From positions 1 to 24,130 of IMG/VR virus record IMGVR_UViG_3300043446_001134: a stretch of 24,130 nucleotides of DNA. The stretch is one strand, 5' to 3'. This document shows positions 23,086-24,130 of the stretch, one piece after another. How positions within the stretch are numbered: position 1 is the stretch's first letter; every line of letters begins with the position of its first letter. Under the pieces are notes generated by a model. The model was not told the DNA's origin. It did no database searches and was given only the letters and a program-made list of their open reading frames with translations. The DNA is from a virus. The position numbers and the translations under genes are program-made.

Positions 23086-23339
23086 CACCCGTCCTCGTCA
23101 GGCGGCGGCCTGCGTCCTCGGCGCGGGATGGGCTCGACGGCCGCGAACACCTGCGCGGCCAGCCGCAGCCCGTGGATCGCCTCGTCCATATCGAACGGCG
23201 TCGGGTAGTGCTTCAGGAGCCGCCGTGCCTCGGCCCGCAGTTCGGAGGGCACGCCCGGCGTGCGCTTCGGGTCGAGCAGCGCGGAGAGGAAGTGCCGCGT
23301 CTTGATGACGGCTCGGAATCGTTCCTTCGGCAAGGTCAT
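23085..23339 (-). CDS. BPSL0761-family phage protein
   Basis: 84 aa from ATG at 23339. The pattern TLPKERFRAVIKTRHFLSAL, then LDPKRTPGVP and LLKHYPTPFDMD, is that of BPSL0761-like proteins common in phages of Gram-negative bacteria; the function is unknown. It is helical, with a short Pro/Arg-rich acidic C-terminus. The resolvase gene overlaps its stop. The 36-base gap on the upstream side holds no clear ribosome site or promoter. Confidence 0.8.
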   Translation of the reverse strand: MTLPKERFRAVIKTRHFLSALLDPKRTPGVPSELRAEARRLLKHYPTPFDMDEAIHGLRLAAQVFAAVEPIPRRGRRPPPDEDG

Positions 23340-23375
23340 GGCGCAGCGATCCCTAGTCCCTTACGCGGCTGCATC

Positions 23376-23867
23376 TTACCGCTTCCGAAGTGTGTTGATG
23401 TCGCGCCATGCGTGGCTGGGTGGGAAATAGCACTTGGGCGCATCCGGGCTCGCCCATTCTTCCCGCTTGGCTTCGCTTGCCTCCAGCCAGCCGATGATGG
23501 TGTAGGTGTCGATCTGCGTTGCCTTGCCAGTCACGGCGACGATCCGGAGCGTGTCCCGTGGTTTGACCTTCGGAAACGACGGTGAGAAACGGACATCGAC
23601 ATCCCAGCCGGGAATGTCCTCTCTGTCGCTTACATCGACGGATCCATCCCAGAATGCGCCAAGGTGCTTTGCCACGGCAAATTCGGCGCAGGCTCCGGCG
23701 ATGTGCCCGTACCAGAGTTGACCGGGGTACTTCTCGGGGAAGGCTGGCTTCGATCCCCGCAGGTCTGCAAACAGGGCGCGCCTGAATCCGACCTGTGCCG
23801 CTACTGCAACCTCAAACGATTCCAGTTTGACGGTGACGGCATTCGGCTCTTCCTGAATCTGAATCAT
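23376..23867 (-). CDS. Phage-conserved protein, possible nuclease-like fold
   Basis: 163 aa from ATG at 23867, overlapping the preceding stop as ATGA; the open frame further upstream is Arg-rich shadow sequence. Conserved-looking blocks are GACAEFAVAKHLGAFWDGSVD (about 56-76) and DIPGWDVDVRF (about 82-92), then a strand and a late IIGWLEASEAKREEW. I have seen this arrangement in many phage hypothetical proteins. The spacing of Glu and Asp would suit a PD-(D/E)XK-like nuclease fold, but this is inference without structural support. The C-terminus is Trp/Tyr-rich. Confidence 0.78.
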   Translation of the reverse strand: MIQIQEEPNAVTVKLESFEVAVAAQVGFRRALFADLRGSKPAFPEKYPGQLWYGHIAGACAEFAVAKHLGAFWDGSVDVSDREDIPGWDVDVRFSPSFPKVKPRDTLRIVAVTGKATQIDTYTIIGWLEASEAKREEWASPDAPKCYFPPSHAWRDINTLRKR

Positions 23868-24010
23868 CTGCGGTCCTTCGCCTCGTCGCCCTCGCACGCC
23901 TTGAGCGCCTCCCGCAGTCGCTTGATCTCCGCGGCGGCTTCGAGGGCTACGCCGTAGCCGTACGCCTGCCAGAGCCCTTCGAGCCGATCCACGATGTCGC
24001 GGTCCTTCAT
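23864..24010 (-). CDS. 48-aa helical protein
   Basis: 48 aa from ATG at 24010, which overlaps the stop of an upstream gene as ATGA and whose own TGA overlaps the next start as ATGA. The sequence is acidic and helical, with a heptad-like section ALEAAAEIKRLREALKA, so a small coiled coil is likely. Translational coupling at both ends supports it being real. An in-frame extension to 24103 exists but overlaps the upstream coding frame. Function unknown. Confidence 0.65.
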   Translation of the reverse strand: MKDRDIVDRLEGLWQAYGYGVALEAAAEIKRLREALKACEGDEAKDRR

Positions 24011-24130
24011 GGCTCGGATCGTACCTTGAAGCAGTCCCAGTTTTCTTTTTCTGCGATTGTTTGGGGCGTGCCTCCAAGGGCATCTGCCACCCAAATGCAC
24101 CACGATCGCCTCGCCTCGTCGCGCTCTGCT
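24007..24130 (-). CDS. 3' end of an upstream gene (partial)
   Basis: A frame entering from the right edge encodes 40 residues ending in ENWDCFKVRSEP and a TGA at 24009-24007 that overlaps the next ATG. The composition (Trp, Cys, charged residues) and the ATGA junction are those of real genes in this window. The segment is too short to name. Confidence 0.6.
   Translation of the reverse strand, partial: AERDEARRSWCIWVADALGGTPQTIAEKENWDCFKVRSEP

Noticed and set aside
1-24130. tRNA genes, CRISPR arrays, IS elements, attachment sites or an origin
   Set aside because: No cloverleaf, spacer array, transposase frame or convincing att/origin repeat was found by reading both strands. Coding sequence fills nearly the whole window.

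Overview
The window is one contiguous piece of a tailed-phage (Caudoviricetes) genome or prophage from a GC-rich bacterial host. Every supportable gene lies on the minus strand, so transcription runs from position 24130 towards 1. Packing is very tight. Most neighbours overlap by 1-14 bases, often as ATGA, GTGA or TGATG, and no gap exceeds about 75 bases. No integrase, repressor, replication gene, tRNA or CRISPR array is visible, and the host cannot be named from the sequence.

Layout in transcription order: (1) 24130-23085, small early or middle genes: the 3' end of an unknown gene, a 48-aa coiled-coil protein, a 163-aa phage-conserved protein and a BPSL0761-like protein. (2) 23085-21362, a RusA-like resolvase, a calcineurin-like metallophosphoesterase and a small HExxH metallopeptidase-like protein. 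(3) 21365-18496, a membrane and accessory block: a one-TM coiled-coil protein, a 180-aa beta-rich protein, an SGNH-type hydrolase, a lipoprotein that also has a TM segment, and a 45-aa membrane protein. This is the likely lysis/cell-surface region, but no canonical endolysin is recognisable. (4) 18433-15477, a ParB-N/DNA methyltransferase fusion, the putative small terminase and the large terminase. (5) 15480-8481, the head module: a DUF935 (Mu gp29-like) portal with an unusual fused C-terminus, a Mu F-like minor head protein, two unusual small proteins, a protease-scaffold fusion, a capsid cement protein and the major capsid protein, closed by an intrinsic terminator. (6) 8406-1, the connector and tail module: a DUF1320-like connector, a tail-completion protein, a tail-tube-like protein, tail assembly chaperones joined by a -1 frameshift, a carbohydrate-binding-like structural protein, a tape-measure-like protein and large tail-tip or baseplate candidates. 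No sheath gene is seen, which favours siphovirus morphology. The head is Mu-like, while the chaperone arrangement is lambda-like, so the genome is mosaic.

The strongest observations are as follows. (a) A textbook -1 frameshift signal (GGGAAAA, 7-nt spacer, 9-bp hairpin) lies in the tail chaperone pair. (b) A two-gene unit between the F-like protein and the protease is bounded by 23-bp direct repeats. It is punctuated internally by an in-frame repeat encoding RPGxPxRF-type peptides, with a second shared peptide, EDRFYFGK. This looks like a domain-cassette or tagging system that I do not recognise. (c) The methyltransferase has a low-GC middle exactly where its target-recognition region should be.
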